From contig NC_087070.1 of the NCBI RefSeq assembly GCF_963678635.1, positions 50,824,514 to 50,884,513 on the forward strand: DNA of 60,000 nt, given 5' to 3'. The translations under genes were made by a program, and so were the position numbers. Of this stretch, positions 1 to 12,229 are shown piece by piece; within the stretch, counting starts at the first letter, position 1, and each line of letters starts with the position of its first letter. The notes under the pieces are model-generated. The model did not search any database, was not told where the DNA came from, and worked only from the letters and a program-made list of their open reading frames with translations. The DNA is from Symsagittifera roscoffensis. Lineage: Eukaryota; Xenacoelomorpha; Acoela; Convolutidae.

Positions 1-600
1 GCCACGTCGGACGCAAGCTTATACGGTTGATTGTTTTTGTCGATTCTCATGATTGACAGTCTAGTTTTTGTAGTTCTAATTAACTTTCGACCATACACAT
101 TAAACGGCGGTCGCCGACCGCTGCAAAGGTTAATTATATGCTATTACTTTTGCAGTATATCATGATTTTTTTGCTCTAAGACCTTGGGCTTTATCGCTAC
201 GAAATTTTCATGGCACGCCGTGGCTTACAATATGCGTTTGCATGAATTTTATTACGGTGTCGGTCTTATGATTAGCAGCAACCTTTGCCGACGGGAATCG
301 GGAGAAGCGGTCTACCTCTACTAGGATGCACAAATCTTTGTTGTTTTCATCTAGAAATGGTCCCGCAAGACCCAACTAGATTTCTTCATTAGGTTCCACA
401 CTGCATCAAGTGCGGTTAAATGCAGTTTCTCGGAGATTACTTTAAATTTATTAACCTTTGTTCGGCCTTCGCGGCTATTGTGAGCTGTTGACAAAATGTG
501 TCAGTGCAATTATGGATAGCACACGCGTTTGGTCGTCTCTAGCATACCACCCGGCCTGGATGTGTCAAATGAAGCAAGTCAAAAAGTATTGTTTCGGAGC
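1..600 (-). pseudogene. Element A integrase remnant
   Basis: Translating the minus strand of about 590-383 gives a degenerate zinc-binding N-terminal region (HPGRM-like, then a string ending near EPNEEI). About 382-190 gives the start of the integrase catalytic core: LGLAGPFLDENNK, then ILVEVDRFSRFPSAK and NHKTDTVIKF, then a stop near HIVSHGVP and a SDKAQG-like piece. This is the D...D pattern of the retroviral-type rve core, which joins cDNA to target DNA. The first catalytic Asp seems to be replaced (GLAGP where DLAGP is usual), and stops interrupt the frame. It continues beyond the left edge. Function is surely lost. Confidence 0.75.
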
Positions 601-798
601 GACTGCTCGCTCATCGTAAAAGAATATATTGTCTCGCATTGACAACCTGTCTCGTACCTTGTAGAAGTACGAACCGTAGCAGGCCTTTTTGTTTTCTCAT
701 CTCTGCTGACGTACCATGTTGAATAAAGGCTGGAGACTCCTATTTCTTTTGGTGGCAGCTGCTAAAAAGTCGAAGTCAAGGGGTTTTCGCAAACGCTA

Positions 799-1941
799 TC
801 ATCGGCAAAAAGCGATATCGTCCTCGTCCATCGTAATCACTTGGCATTCGACATTCTGGTGTGACTCTGCTGTTTTGCATAGTTTATCCGTTTTCTCGTT
901 CACTATTCGTTTGAGAGGAAAACTTTGTTCCGACGGTATTACCTGATGGGCGAAGTCAATGATTGGTAGATTTTTAGGTGGAGGTTTCTGTAACATTAGG
1001 TTAAAAAACGCGAAATTTGTGGGTGGAAAAAATCATGAGTTTTTGAGCCACTGTGGCATTTTGTAATATTGGTTTGAATGTGGTAGTGTCAGTCCAGTTT
1101 GCAATTGTCTACTCATATGTTTGAACTCTGTATTATTTGAAGGGAACGGTTGATTTGAATTGTTATGAAGTTGAGAGTTTGGATTAGAGCAAAGTTTGCG
1201 ACTGAATTTGTTCAGTTGACTCTTATCAGTGAATGCAGTTGGTTTTTCAATCGAATTTAAAAAAGCAAATTTTTTTTCCGGTGGAGCTTATGCGTACCTA
1301 GAAATTAGCTTGAAATACATTTCTTTTCTATATTTGACTTAGTGCTGTCTTGAAATTTGAGGAAAACTATGAAATCGTCAATGAATGCTACCACGAAGTG
1401 CTTATCTCTGTACGCTGGGGGTTGGGGTTTTCCCTCCGGTTGACATTAAACATAGTCGATTAGCCCCATTTTACTGCCTGAAAGATGTTTGATATCAAAG
1501 TTGAATGGAAGGAGACAGTCTATCCATCTTGGTAAACGGCCTTTATATGTTTCCTTGTTTTTATTGCTCTGATGTGCACTTATGAGGGCTTGATGGTCAG
1601 TAATCAGGGTAAATCTTCAACCGTATATGTAATTCTTAAAATTTTCGACTACTTATACCACGGCCAATAACTCCTGTTTGTTGACGGAATATTTACTTTC
1701 AGAAAGCGAGATGCGTACGCAATGGCAGCCCAGCTATCGGATGTTTCCTGTTCTAAAGCCGCCCGATACCATCTCGGCTTGCGTCACATTCTATTGTAGT
1801 TTCACGGTTTCTTACGAAGTGCCATTTTTCTGTAATTTTATGAACCGCGTCCAGAATGTTTTGAAAGCTTTTTTTGTGTTTTTCTTCCCGTACGAAATGA
1901 AAATTGTTAGCTGTTGATAATAATGTCTTGGTGGTATGCAT
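799..1941 (-). pseudogene. Element A RNase H region remnant
   Basis: At 1941-1753 a 62-residue frame ends in TIECDASRDGIGRL, matching the first-Asp motif of Ty3/gypsy RNase H (DASxxGIGAVL). The 996-799 frame, with a segment reading ECQVITMDEDD, fits the stretch that joins RNase H to integrase in this lineage. Between them (1000-1750) the frame is shattered and only scattered similarity is left. RNase H would degrade the RNA strand during cDNA synthesis. This copy cannot encode it. Confidence 0.55.
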
Positions 1942-2168
1942 AGTTGGGCGAGTTTTGGTATAATTTTGCTTAGATTGAGAGCAGATATCATAAACGTTTA
2001 AGTTGTTTAAATGTTGTAGGATGTTGGAGTTTAGTTATGCATTGGTTTTGTGCCGAAATCATTGATGACGAATTCTAACCACTCTACTTCTTCGCATCCA
2101 GTTTTGCACTCATCTTTAGAGGTGGCCATGTTTTCTAGATCTACTTTATTTAGTAGCTTTTTCAATTC

Positions 2169-2556
2169 TTACATATGGCGTTCTTTTTTCCGTGGGAAAA
2201 AATCAGAACACCATCTAAAAAAGCGAATGTGTCCTCTTTTATTCAAAGTTAGATCAATGGCTTTAAGGAATTCTGCAGGCATATCTGTAAGCCCGTAGAA
2301 ACAAATTCGGAACTGATTTGTTTCTTTTGCTTGGCTTCCAATTTTGCTGAATCGGAAGCCAAAACTGCCTTCTTGTTGTGTCATCTAGTTGTTGTTGCCT
2401 GTATGCATACTGGAGGCTTATTATTGAGAAAAAAGTAGAACTGGGCTTGTCGTTGTCTTCTTGCGCTGATTGAGCCACGTTGTCTAGAAGAAAGTCTCTA
2501 TAAGGCATTTGGTATTTGTTCTTATAGATTACCTTGTTTATTTGCTTTGAGCCCAT
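2169..2556 (-). pseudogene. Element A reverse transcriptase remnant
   Basis: Two overlapping minus frames (2556-2263 and 2384-2169) together give RT palm/fingers motifs. These are NKYQMPYRDFLLDNVAQSAQ, then TFFS followed by SLQYAYRQQQLDD (the position of the LDLxxAYxQ catalytic motif, with the first Asp degraded), then FYGLTDMPAEFLKAIDLTL (the FGLxxAPAxFQ motif). The YxDD box is not preserved in an open frame. A frameshift separates the two parts. Confidence 0.75.
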
Positions 2557-2812
2557 TGCCAGTTTAATAGTTTGGTCTTTTTTGACCGCTATAACTATTG
2601 GGCTGAAACTAACAGTGCAATTTTTGAGCTTCTGTATATGGACTTGGCCTATATTAGAGATTTTTTCTTTTTTTCGACTTTTTCTTGGACGTCAATTGGG
2701 ATTCTCCGTCCTTTTTGTTGGAGCGCTTTATAGTCTGTTAGGAAATTTGTATGCACCATGGGGTTTTTTGAACGTCTAAGACGTGTGCAAAGTCCTGGGT
2801 ATGATGATCTAC

Positions 2813-3332
2813 TTAGTTGGTTAAGACTGTATCTGATTGCTCATCAACCGAGACATAATTCATTGACTTACCAGGGAATTTTTGTTGGTGTAGGAGGATG
2901 GCGAATAGTGGTAAGATGTTTCTACTCAGGATTCTTGCCCTCTTGTCGTCTACCACGATGAAGAAAGCGGAAATCATTGTCCAGCCTCCAGATTCAATTG
3001 GGGTTAAAACCGTTCCAAATGATGGTATCTTGTACGCGATGAAGCAGACCATTCTGTTTGCCTCGTCATTATCCCCCAAGTGAATTCGTTTAGCGTTTTT
3101 GGCCAAAAATTGGAGTAACAAACGACGTGGAGGATCCTGTATTGGCAATGAAGACCAGGTTGATGTTGTCTGCTCTGACTCTGTTTAGGTGTCCTTTCAG
3201 GTCGTCCTCCGTTGTTTGATCTGCTTGTCGAACTTGGAAGTGAACAGTAATTGTTGTTGTGTCATCTGGGTGAATAATTTTCCATCTTGGAATCACAAAC
3301 CCAGCCTGTAGGTAGCCAACAAATGTTGCCAT
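2813..3332 (-). pseudogene. Element A aspartic protease remnant
   Basis: Minus frames 3332-3090 and 3148-2813 overlap by 59 bp. The first contains VFIANTGSSTSFV where the retropepsin active site DTGS is expected, so the catalytic Asp appears as Asn. The second ends in FFIVVDDKRARILSRNILP, matching the ILGRDLL flap-end motif. The protease would cut the gag-pol polyprotein. The substituted active site and the frameshift make it non-functional. Confidence 0.65.
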
Positions 3333-3668
3333 ATCTGTGTCTTGAATTGTTTGTTCTGGGCTTTGGTCTTCCTGAATAGCGTTATCCTCGGAGGATTTGC
3401 AAGGTTTGGCATAGTGGCCCGTTTAGGGCATCTGTTATAAATTTTGTCCTTCGCTGGCGATTGTGGGTTCCCAGATTTAACACAGATTTTGGTTTTGATC
3501 TGCTATTTGGCGTTGATAATTTCCCCTTTGGGGTTGCGAACAACCTCTGCCGCCTCGTTGATTAATCCTGTTTTGGTTTCTTCTTCTTGGTGTGAATCCA
3601 ACTGCATCAAATTTCATCCCCGTCTGTTGATTTGACGATCCTGGTGCTACATGTTTGCGGATTTGTAG

Positions 3669-4408
3669 TTAATTTTCAAGCCCTTTTTCTCTGCGTAATG
3701 CGTTTTCAAAAGCTTGTTCTTGGTTTTTCGTTTCCGCCAATATGTGTTGTTGTACCTTATCGTTCGTGATAGTGGCTGTGAATAGGTCCCTTATGATTTC
3801 GGCTTCCAGACCACCGTGCTGGCAATCAGGGCATTTGAAATTTCCTCTTTCCTTTCTTTCCGCCAGGCCGCAGTGGACTTGTTCCAGCGTTTCGGTTTTG
3901 TTTTGTTTTCTTGTTAATGCTTCATATCTGTCAAAGGTTATATTGCACTCTTTGATCATTGTCCAAAAGTTCCTAGTTGTGGTTTCCTGGATTTTTGAGC
4001 CTGGGTAGTGTTGACTTACTCTTCGTTGCCCTTCGTTTCCTAGGCTGAGACAAATATAGCTGCATTTCTTGATATCACCTTCCTTCCACGGCAATCCGTC
4101 CACTGTCGCTTCTATGTTTTCAAGTTGTCGCGCCAATGTTTTTCCCACTGGACTCTTTTTTCTTGATTACGAACACCTCTATCTCTAGCTTGAGTTTGTG
4201 TTTCTCCGTCTTTTTGGAGTTCGTGTTCAGGCTCTTGTGGCTTTCTAACTGGGGTTGGATCTCGTAGCAGCTTTTGCAAACTGATATCATCTTTTGCGAT
4301 GTTGCATAGGAATAGTTGTTGGTTCCGTTTTTCCATCTCGATCGAGGTTCCACTGAGGCTTTCTGCCAAAATGGTGCGATACTTTTTTGTTACTGCCAGC
4401 TGCGCCAT
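3669..4408 (-). pseudogene. Element A gag remnant
   Basis: The frame 4408-4112 begins MAQLAVTKKYR and is followed by 4148-3669, which contains the retrotransposon gag signature FDRYEALTRKQ, then CGLAERKERGNFKCPDCQ, GLEAEIIRDLFTATI, and an ALRREKG tail. Gag forms the particle shell. The two frames are offset, so one frameshift near 4130 splits the gene. The start at 4408 is an in-frame ATG. No CCHC knuckle remains in an open frame. Confidence 0.7.
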
Positions 4409-7400
4409 GTTATATCTACGGAAAGTGTATAGGTAAGCGATTTATGCGTCGCGACATTAACTAAATAAGAAACTGTAAGATAAACAATAGGAAGAATATT
4501 TAGCGACTTAAATTCATTCGGTTAAAATTATGTCTGATTGGAATCTGACCTCGAAACTCATAAATAGCTATTGATTATGTCGTTAGATCTAATAGGTATT
4601 TAAATAGATCAGACATCTATATGATTACGTTAAGTATTTATATCATCAAGTATGGTTATCACATAAGGTTAAAGGGTAGTGTTTCAGTACTAATCAGTTT
4701 TCTATGGATATCCGATATATCCTAACGGATAACAGTAGCGTTGCTTATGAGAGACTTCAAAGTCTCTAAAGCACAAAAATGTAATTAAAACGATAAAAAT
4801 CAATTTTATTCTATCAGTTCTACAGTAATCACTTTTTACAGTTCATGTACATATTTTGTTGACTTGTTCGGATTTCAACAATATGAGTAAATTGAAAAAG
4901 AAAATCAAACTGTACGCTAATCAGCTGGTTTTCTGCACTGATTTTGAACGAAAAAAAAACAAGAATCAGGAGCGCCTTCCTTGATGCAAAGCTAATTGCT
5001 TCCCAATTAATTTTTTTCTTTTTGTAAAATTTTGATTTTAGAATATTCATGAAAAAAAAATTGGCTGACATTGGCAAAAGATACAAAACAAAGAGATCCT
5101 ACAACTCTGAAAACTTTTCAAAGCTCTCAGATTTGAAGTTTGTAAGTTGGAATATATAACGTCTGTTTTGTGTTCAATTTTTAGAAGGTAGAACGTGTAA
5201 GTGGCAAACGAGCCCAGTGATGTAATTTCATGTCGGTAGCGCTGAAGGTGGGGGAAGCTACATCCCTTCCCATTTCAAACTTATCAACCTTAGAAATTTT
5301 CTGGAAACTGTTAGGCGCCCCTCTTTATTAATTTTTAACGAGGAGCGTGCGCACACAAACAAAGATTTTTGGTCAAATTTTTTTTAGAAAGGCTGAAAAT
5401 AGCTTCTATTAGCTCCCTTGTCTGCAGCTCAAAAAAGACAAACAAAACTGTTAATGTTTTGTACTTGATATCAGATTCAGTTGTTTTGCTAAAATCATAT
5501 CAACAATGGTTCTGGATTGAAAATAATTGGGTTTTTTCCAGCTCCATTATGTTTTTGTATTGTCAAATCGTTTTTGATGATTTTTGTCTTCAAAACTTTC
5601 CCAAATTTACGCAAAATAATTGCTCCGACAAACTGTTAAAAAGAAAAGTTTTATACTAAGTTTGAACCTAAACTAATCATAAGAATGTTGACCTGAAAAT
5701 TTCGAATTCATTACGAGGCCAAAAAATGCATTTTTTGAGCGTTCTGCAACAGGCAAAAATTAGGTTTAACCTGGAGTCTGCATCGTTGTTACTGTTCTCT
5801 GATTTTCTTTGCTGTTTTGGATTCCACAAACAAATAGCTAAAACACTGAACCGCTGAAAATTGCTCAAAAATTGGCGAATTAGCGGATTCCGCAGCAGTA
5901 TTTGCAGAATCAGGAACAGTTTGTGGAATCCGCAAATTGTAAGCGGAGTTCGCATTTTGCTGCGGATTCCAGTAACATATATAGTTACTTCTTGAAATTT
6001 CATTTTTAATTTAGGTCTATTTTGGTGAGTCATCAGCAAGATTGTCCAACAGGCCAATCTCAATTACTGCCAACATTTTGAACTCACCAGCTAAATCTGA
6101 AAAATGGAATAAAAATGAATACCTTTCCGATCTCAAATACTGAAAGAATGGAAACTTTTCTGGTCTGATACACTGAAAAAATAATACTATGATGATCACT
6201 GCTCAAAATGTTATTGACGGTCCAAAAAGTAGAGAACAATTTCATTAACAATTTGAAAACTCACCACCTCGGGATAATCCGGAATCCATGCTTGAGTCAA
6301 AGCAAAATATCTAGCTTTTGAATGCAAAAAAAGGAGAAAAATTAGCGCTTATTTTAAGAGCATGATAAAAATCAAAAATTAAGAATTCTTCGTTAGACAA
6401 CCTAGTTAGGAAAACTTTTGAATCTGGTTGTGTTTTATCCACGCACCAATAAATACTATGTATAGAATTACCAGTAAAAATCAAGCTGAATTTTATAGAA
6501 AAGCTGGTCTGCATCAATAGAAAAAACTTGTATAGAAAACACTTTCTTTCTTGCAGTTTACATATATACTGCCGTAGATGCTTAATTTTTTGTGCTAATT
6601 TAATTAGATTGTTTGTTGTGCTAATTTAATTTTTGGATTTTTTTTTATTCTCAATCTGGCCATTCTTCTACGACTTAAGAAGAAAGCACACAAACTCGTT
6701 GGATTCTACCACATGGTTTCACGTGTCTAAAAGCCAGCTAGTGAATGACCGAGTGTGGTTATAACTAAGCTTGAAAAAATTGGAAACTTGAAGCATGTTT
6801 TTGTAATTTGGGTTAAAATCAAACAAAAAGTGATCAGAACAAAACTTGCTTAGGTTTTTACCAGGTTTAATGTGACGCAAAACTCAGACCCTAGAAATTA
6901 TCCTAAAGCTGGGTCACTCTCAGCTTCTTATAGTGAAGAATGAATTACACCAAAACTTCCGGGAAAATGTTGAAAAAATTATATCAAAATGAGCCTTGTA
7001 TGAAGACCAAAAAAACTAAGGAAGTATAATATTTTAAGCTTTGTATTTTTTTTTAACCTACCTACGTTTAATAAACAAAATAAAATTTTTACTGTGTTAA
7101 GTATCAGTGTTTGATTTTGAAAAAAGGTTTAATAATCATGCACAATGTTTTGGTGATTATACTCTTCTCACTTTTTAGTCTACGTAAAAGACTCACTTTG
7201 ATTTCATTTGCTTAACAACTCGTACCAAACGAAGGCTGTTTTTTTAGATAAAATTGTTACATAGATAACCTAGCCAATTTTTTTCTAATTTCTGTACAGA
7301 AATGTTCTGTTTCTTTCTTAATTTAGAATTAAACAATTTCTGGAAAAAAATAACCAGAAATCAGTTCACTGCTCAACTGCAACGAGATAAACATGCTTCG

Positions 7401-9500
7401 AATATACACAATAGCCGTAGCAATACAATGAAGATTAAAACTTGTTTTAAAAATTGTTGCTTTGCATTAGATTGCTAGAGCTGTCATACATTATCAGGTC
7501 ATGTGGCCTTGAGGTTAGAGCAAGCACGAGAGATTTTTTCTAGCTAGATAGCTTAGGCTTAGCTAATTTCTGATCAGAATTAGGATCAAAAATAAAGAAT
7601 TTCATGAAAAGCGCTGCTTTATTTAAACATTTCACAAAGAATTTCTGACCAAAAAAATAGATTAGATATAAAGTATTCCAGGTCGGAAATAAAAGATTTT
7701 CTCGGTACGGGAATTGACCTAGTAGTTTTAGCGTTATTCTTTTTGGCTAAGAAGAGCAACAAATGATCCAAATTTTGGGTGAGTTGTTTGGTCCGTCCGG
7801 GTTTTGCTATATCAGTTAAGCCCTACTAATTCTGGTAATATTTTAAGCAACATTTGATCTCATTTGTTATCGTCTAACTTCAATCAAGTTAAAAACGCGT
7901 GCGGTGTTTCCAAATTTGTTTTGTTTTTCTGACTATTTTAAACCAGCGCTGTATTACAATATAACTTTTTCAGCATGATCCAGACACCAAAAATATTTCA
8001 AACTATTTTTCTCAGTTTTCGAAAAAACTGGTCTAATTTTTGTTTGCTATTGAGTCTTTTTGCAGACTAAGATGAGTGGACGAGGTGAGTGAGCTGATAT
8101 TTAAAAACAATTAGGTGGTATGACAAAATATAAAGAGACTAAATTCTTTTTTCTTAGTTTTCATAACATCCAGGAAGTGCAAAAACCAGTTCATGTTAAC
8201 GGGAATGAACAGTTTCCTATATTCCTATTTTTCAATCATATTTTAGCAATTGTTAGCAGCTTTGACAGCTGATTTTTGATTCTCGGTTATTACCCAAACA
8301 CATCACAAAAAGCTATCAAGCTTTCAATAAACGAAATCACAGTGTTTGCAATGATTTTTGTGGTCGGAATTTCATGCAATATTTACACAGTTCCCGGCCG
8401 TTCTTGTTTTAGTTTCTTATTTTTATTGGCGCAAATGTAGTTTGATTATGACCATAATGATCAAGTGTACTAACCTGTGTTGATCTTGAACCTAATTGAT
8501 GCTCTTTTTGTTGCTTTTGACGAAAGGAAATGTGAACCTGATTTCGAATTCACAATTTAGAATCATGAAAAGGAAGCTGTCAACAACAAGTATAGGATGC
8601 CAGAATGAAATGAAAACGGTCGATTGCTTTATTGGTATATATCCAAAACGGGCACTGAATTAATTCTCTGTGGGTATTTTCTGCATGGTAAAAAGCAAAG
8701 CAATAAAATGGGGCTCAAATTGATTCAGTGTGAAGTAAAGCGAAATTGTCAGTTTTAAAACCTGAAGATGACTTTTAATCAATCACAAGCCAAATTAATT
8801 AAATAATGTGAATCTGGTTTATTTTATACAAATGGCATATTTGCTTCAAAATAGTTTTTTTCTTCAGTTTTTTTTTTCAAAAATGTATTTAAAAGGGAAA
8901 ATGCGTATGTAAAATTAGCGAAGAATTGCTTCCTAAAAACCGTTAAATAACAAAAACCGTGATAATTTGTTGCAAAAAAAGAAAATCATATTTTTGAACA
9001 AAAAATGAAAAATTTATTTCTTGATGAAAAAGCAATCGATTAATTCTCTTTAAGTACTGACTAGTTTGACAATTGTAAGCTAAAAGTGATCAATTTGGAC
9101 CAAATTTAAGTTTTTCGGTGTCAATATCTTTCAAAGTTTGAAGTAAAAGAGAAGTTTGCAAGGAAATGAGGCGTGATTGCTTTCGATTAGGTATTGATTA
9201 GCACTTTACTTATGGCACCGAGAGAGGGGAAGAATTATTTTTGGCTGAGTTCACCTCAAATTAAATGCACGGTCACTCGATTGCGAGATAAGGAGTTTCA
9301 GATTTCCCCTGCTGAAATTATCTTTCTTGAGATAAGTTTGAAAAAAATGTTGAAATTTATGCAAGCAACATAATTTGAAGCAAGAAATCATTTGAAACAA
9401 AAACTATTATCTTGCAAAAGTTGTTGTTCCGACTTTCCAAGAAAGTGACGAAAAGTTTGTGATCGGTGTGGTTTTTGTCGACTGATGACTTTTTCGACAC
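4409..9500. other. AT-rich region with no convincing gene
   Basis: About 5.1 kb of AT-rich sequence rich in homopolymer A and T runs. Open frames are short and of low complexity. The longest without Ns (5677-6063 minus, 128 codons) has no recognisable motif. Part of 4409-4830 could be the leader or LTR of element A, but I see no TG...CA pair or second copy. GCGGATTCC and its inverse recur at 5881-5970. One possible short spliced exon lies at 8066-8084. This may be host intergenic or intronic DNA. Confidence 0.6.
8066..8084 (+). other. Candidate 19-nt first coding exon (MSGRG...)
   Basis: A pyrimidine-rich acceptor (TCTTTTTGCAG ending 8065) precedes ACTAAG-ATG at 8072. The frame reads Met-Ser-Gly-Arg-Gly and is followed at 8085 by a consensus donor GTGAGT. 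MSGRG is the start of histones H4 and H2A and of some RGG proteins. No following exon can be recognised before the gap at 9501. Acceptor and donor strings of this length occur by chance in AT-rich DNA, so this is weak. Confidence 0.15.
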
Positions 9501-9700
9501 NNNNNNNNNNNNNNNNNNNNNNNNNNNNNNNNNNNNNNNNNNNNNNNNNNNNNNNNNNNNNNNNNNNNNNNNNNNNNNNNNNNNNNNNNNNNNNNNNNNN
9601 NNNNNNNNNNNNNNNNNNNNNNNNNNNNNNNNNNNNNNNNNNNNNNNNNNNNNNNNNNNNNNNNNNNNNNNNNNNNNNNNNNNNNNNNNNNNNNNNNNNN
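9501..9700. other. Assembly gap (200 N)
   Basis: Exactly 200 N bases, probably a scaffold gap of arbitrary size. Element B starts immediately to its right inside the RNase H region, so the 3' part of B (rest of RNase H, integrase, any extra 3' ORFs, 3' LTR) is missing here or was never assembled. Confidence 0.98.
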
Positions 9701-10700
9701 CCGCAAACATTTTCGCTTTGGGTGCTCAGTACTTCATCTCTGTATCACTCAAGACTTTTCTCCCGTAAGCTATCGGTCTCAGGACTGTCTTTCCGAGTCC
9801 GTACTGCCTCTACGGCATCTGGGTTGGGTCTAATACCATGTTTGTCCACCATTCTTCCCAGGTATCTCATCGAGTACTTGAGAGTCTCACACTTCAATGG
9901 CTTACATTCCAGTCCTGCTCTCTTCATACAAGCAAACACCTCGTCCAGACATTCAATGTGGCTCTCCAGTGTAGGTGTTGCAATCACCACGTCATCTACG
10001 TAGCACATTACTAAATTGCCATATTTCTTCGTTACGTTTGTCAGCGCTTGTGCCATCAGTCTTTGGAAGGTTGCTGTGGTGTTGCAGAGGCCAAAGGGCA
10101 TCCTCTTCCATTGAAACAACCCTAGTTTGCATGCAAAACCCGTCTTGTCCCTGTCTTGCTACCTCAGTGGTATCTGCCAAAAGGCCGACCCTAGATCAAG
10201 AGTTGTGAAAAATTTGAGAGACTTTCATTTAACCTAGGTATGAGATAGGCATCCTTCACCGTGACGGAGTTCAGATATCGAAAGTCACCACAAAACCTAA
10301 GTTGGTCTCCTTTCTTTTTAGCCATTACTTCTCCACACGTCCACCGTGATTTCGATGGTTCTATCCTGTCATACTCTAGTAAGGTCTCTATCTCTTTTCT
10401 ACAAGCATCCGATTTGTTTGGGGTCATACACCTCTTCCCCTCCCTGTGCGGCCCGCCGACTCTTCTAGCTCTATTTCATTTTCAACGAAGTTGCAGCATC
10501 CAATGTCTGCCTTATGTCTCGAAAAAACATCCTGATTCCTATCTAGAACGTCCTTGATGGCTTCGAGCTCTTCGTCTGTTACCTTCCCCCTAAAAGTTCA
10601 ATCTCTGGTAACACTGGTTTATCCATCTCCAATTCCTCTAGTGTCGGTCTTTCTAGAAAAATTGAATAGCTCGAAAATCCATCGTCTGTCTCTGACTTAA
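9701..10700 (-). pseudogene. Element B reverse transcriptase with joined RNase H fragment
   Basis: Frame 10427-10191 carries the RT N-terminal part (IETLLEYDRIEPSKS, CGDFRYLNSVTVKDAYLIPR). Frame 10119-9745 carries GMFQWKRMPFGLCN-like and YVDD (MCYVDDVVIATP) followed by the connection up to DAVEAVRTRK. The frame then jumps straight into sequence that in D encodes the RNase H stretch KTVLRPIAYG-KVLSDTEMKY, here out of frame. About 400 bp between RT and RNase H is therefore deleted. A frameshift also separates the two RT pieces near 10150, where the LDLGxAFWQ motif would be. 10430-10700 holds the protease-RT linker in broken frames. Confidence 0.8.
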
Positions 10701-10706
10701 GTGACT

Positions 10707-11513
10707 TCACAAGACCTGATGAACATTTTTTTTCTTCAATCGTCTCAAGATACAAATTTTATCCCTGTGATTCGGGCAAACAAGAACTTCATTTTCTGTC
10801 ATTCCATATCTGGTTTTCACAGGCAGTGCGTATCCTAGCTTCCAGCCCCTCTGGATTGTGATTGGTATATCAAGCGTATTCAACAAGACACTGGTTATCG
10901 AGAAAGATCTTCCTAAAATAGCAGCACTCTGACTGTTTGGATTGCGTACTATACATAGTTGTTTGTTGTCACTTAGTTCATTATAGTTCTTCATCCGTAA
11001 ACTTTCTATTGCCGCCTCATTTGCTTTTAGCCCTACCCTCCTACTCAATAAAATTGGAGCATTGTTTTCATTCGCCATTATCAAATTTACCGGTTTAACT
11101 TCGTACATCTTTTCTGGGTTCCGAATCCTGAACATCGCATTGTTAAAATCAATTGTTACATCGAAATTTGTGATAAAATCTATACCTGAAAAGATTTGGT
11201 CAGACTCATCTGGATTCTCCACCATTAGAAAGTTCATCCACAAATTGCGTTCTCCCAGGTTTAGGGCTATTACTGGTGTCCTACCTAAAACCCGAAGCGC
11301 CCCCTTGTTTGCCGCTGACATACGTATTCTTCAGTCAATCAGGTCATATTTGTCGAATCCCATGCTTCTCCAAGTCTCAATTGGTATTACACTCAAGACA
11401 ACTCCCGTGTCCAACAACCCACGCAGTTGTGACATCTGTCTAATAAGTGTGCAGACACGTCTGCTTCCGTTCCCAGATGCATGGCATCTTCCTCTAGCAA
11501 GCACAATGCCCAA
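10707..11513 (-). pseudogene. Element B aspartic protease and linker to RT
   Basis: Frame 11513-11331 contains the retropepsin active site LRGLLDTGVVLSVIP. After a stop, frame 11321-10707 contains LGERNLWMNFLMVENPDESD, SGIDFITNFDVTIDFNN (the ILGRDFIRNFDV motif of D, here altered) and a long linker that includes SQSAAILGRSFSITSVLLNTL. Both frames are broken relative to D. The enzyme would have matured the gag-pol polyprotein. Confidence 0.75.
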
Positions 11514-12112
11514 TGGATCTCACTTTTAGTTCCTCTCTACCAACATAGATTTGTCCGGCAATATCCTCGTCACATGATATCATCGTTTTTGTGTAGATAT
11601 TTATACCATCTATATTCAACATGACCTCATGTGGTCCATAAGCTTCTATGTATCTGTTTTCTATTTGAACTGATTTGCTACCACCTCTCATGAGTAATGC
11701 CCCTAAAGCTCTAGAAGGAGTTTGCGGGCTTATTGCACTCAAATAGTCCGCGTATACATCTATGTGAATCACTGACTGATCACTCGGTTCACTCAGGTTT
11801 CTTGTTACTTCATGGCCGCCCACTGTGATTATTGACATGATCCTTGCCCCAATTTTCGTGATGCCAAATGTTTTTCCATTTACCATCTTCAAGGTGTTGC
11901 AGTTGCCCTTACCCATCGAGTTCTTTCCGGTCTCTGGTTCTGGTCTTTTCATACAGAGCGTCTCTTTCAATCTCCTGTTTCACCCGTTGTTCGATTTCTT
12001 TGGTCGCCAAGTCTTGGTTCACTTTGTTTATCGCCCCTGCAGCTGCTGTCTCGTAGTTTATCTCTAGATCATATCTCTTCTCGGCTCCCGTGGCGTCTTT
12101 GTTTTGTGTCAC
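11494..12112 (-). pseudogene. Element B gag-to-protease linker domain
   Basis: Frames 12112-11909 and 11970-11494 encode a charged helical stretch (KVNQDLATKEIEQRVKQEIE) followed by a conserved domain: NTLKMVNGKTFGITKIGARI, MSIITVGGHEVTRNL, IHIDVYADYLSAI, PHEVMLNIDGINIYTKTM. The same domain is present in C (26219-26605) and D (55524-54874). Its role is unknown. It sits between the CCHC knuckles and the protease. A frameshift near 11950 separates the halves. Confidence 0.65.
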
Positions 12113-12229
12113 GGTCTTTACTGTCTTTGTTGATAATTCACCACTTGCTGCTTTCAGCTTGTTTGTTCCTAGTGTTTTGCGCTGCGGCCAGTGCTAGCTT
12201 GTTTTTCGAGTGATTCTGATTCTTCAACG

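Larger units (their letters stand above)
1..4408 (-). mobile_element. Element A: decayed Ty3/gypsy retrotransposon, truncated by window edge
   Basis: Read on the minus strand, fragments occur in the canonical order gag (4408-3669), aspartic protease (3332-2813), RT (2556-2169), RNase H (1941 to about 800) and integrase (about 600 to 1). All are broken by stops and frameshifts. The RT and integrase motifs (FYGLTDMPAEF, AGPF, VEVDRFSRFPSAK) differ from those of the other elements here, so A is a separate Ty3/gypsy lineage without the giant 3' gene block visible. The 3' LTR would lie left of position 1. I could not define a 5' LTR in 4409-4830. Confidence 0.85.

Noticed and set aside
5677-6063. 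128-codon minus frame in AT-rich DNA
   Set aside because: Low-complexity composition, no motif, no homologue recognised, overlaps GCGGATTCC repeats.
9357-10003. Frames running through the N block
   Set aside because: The apparent length comes from undetermined bases. Only the 9745-10119 minus RT frame is supported.
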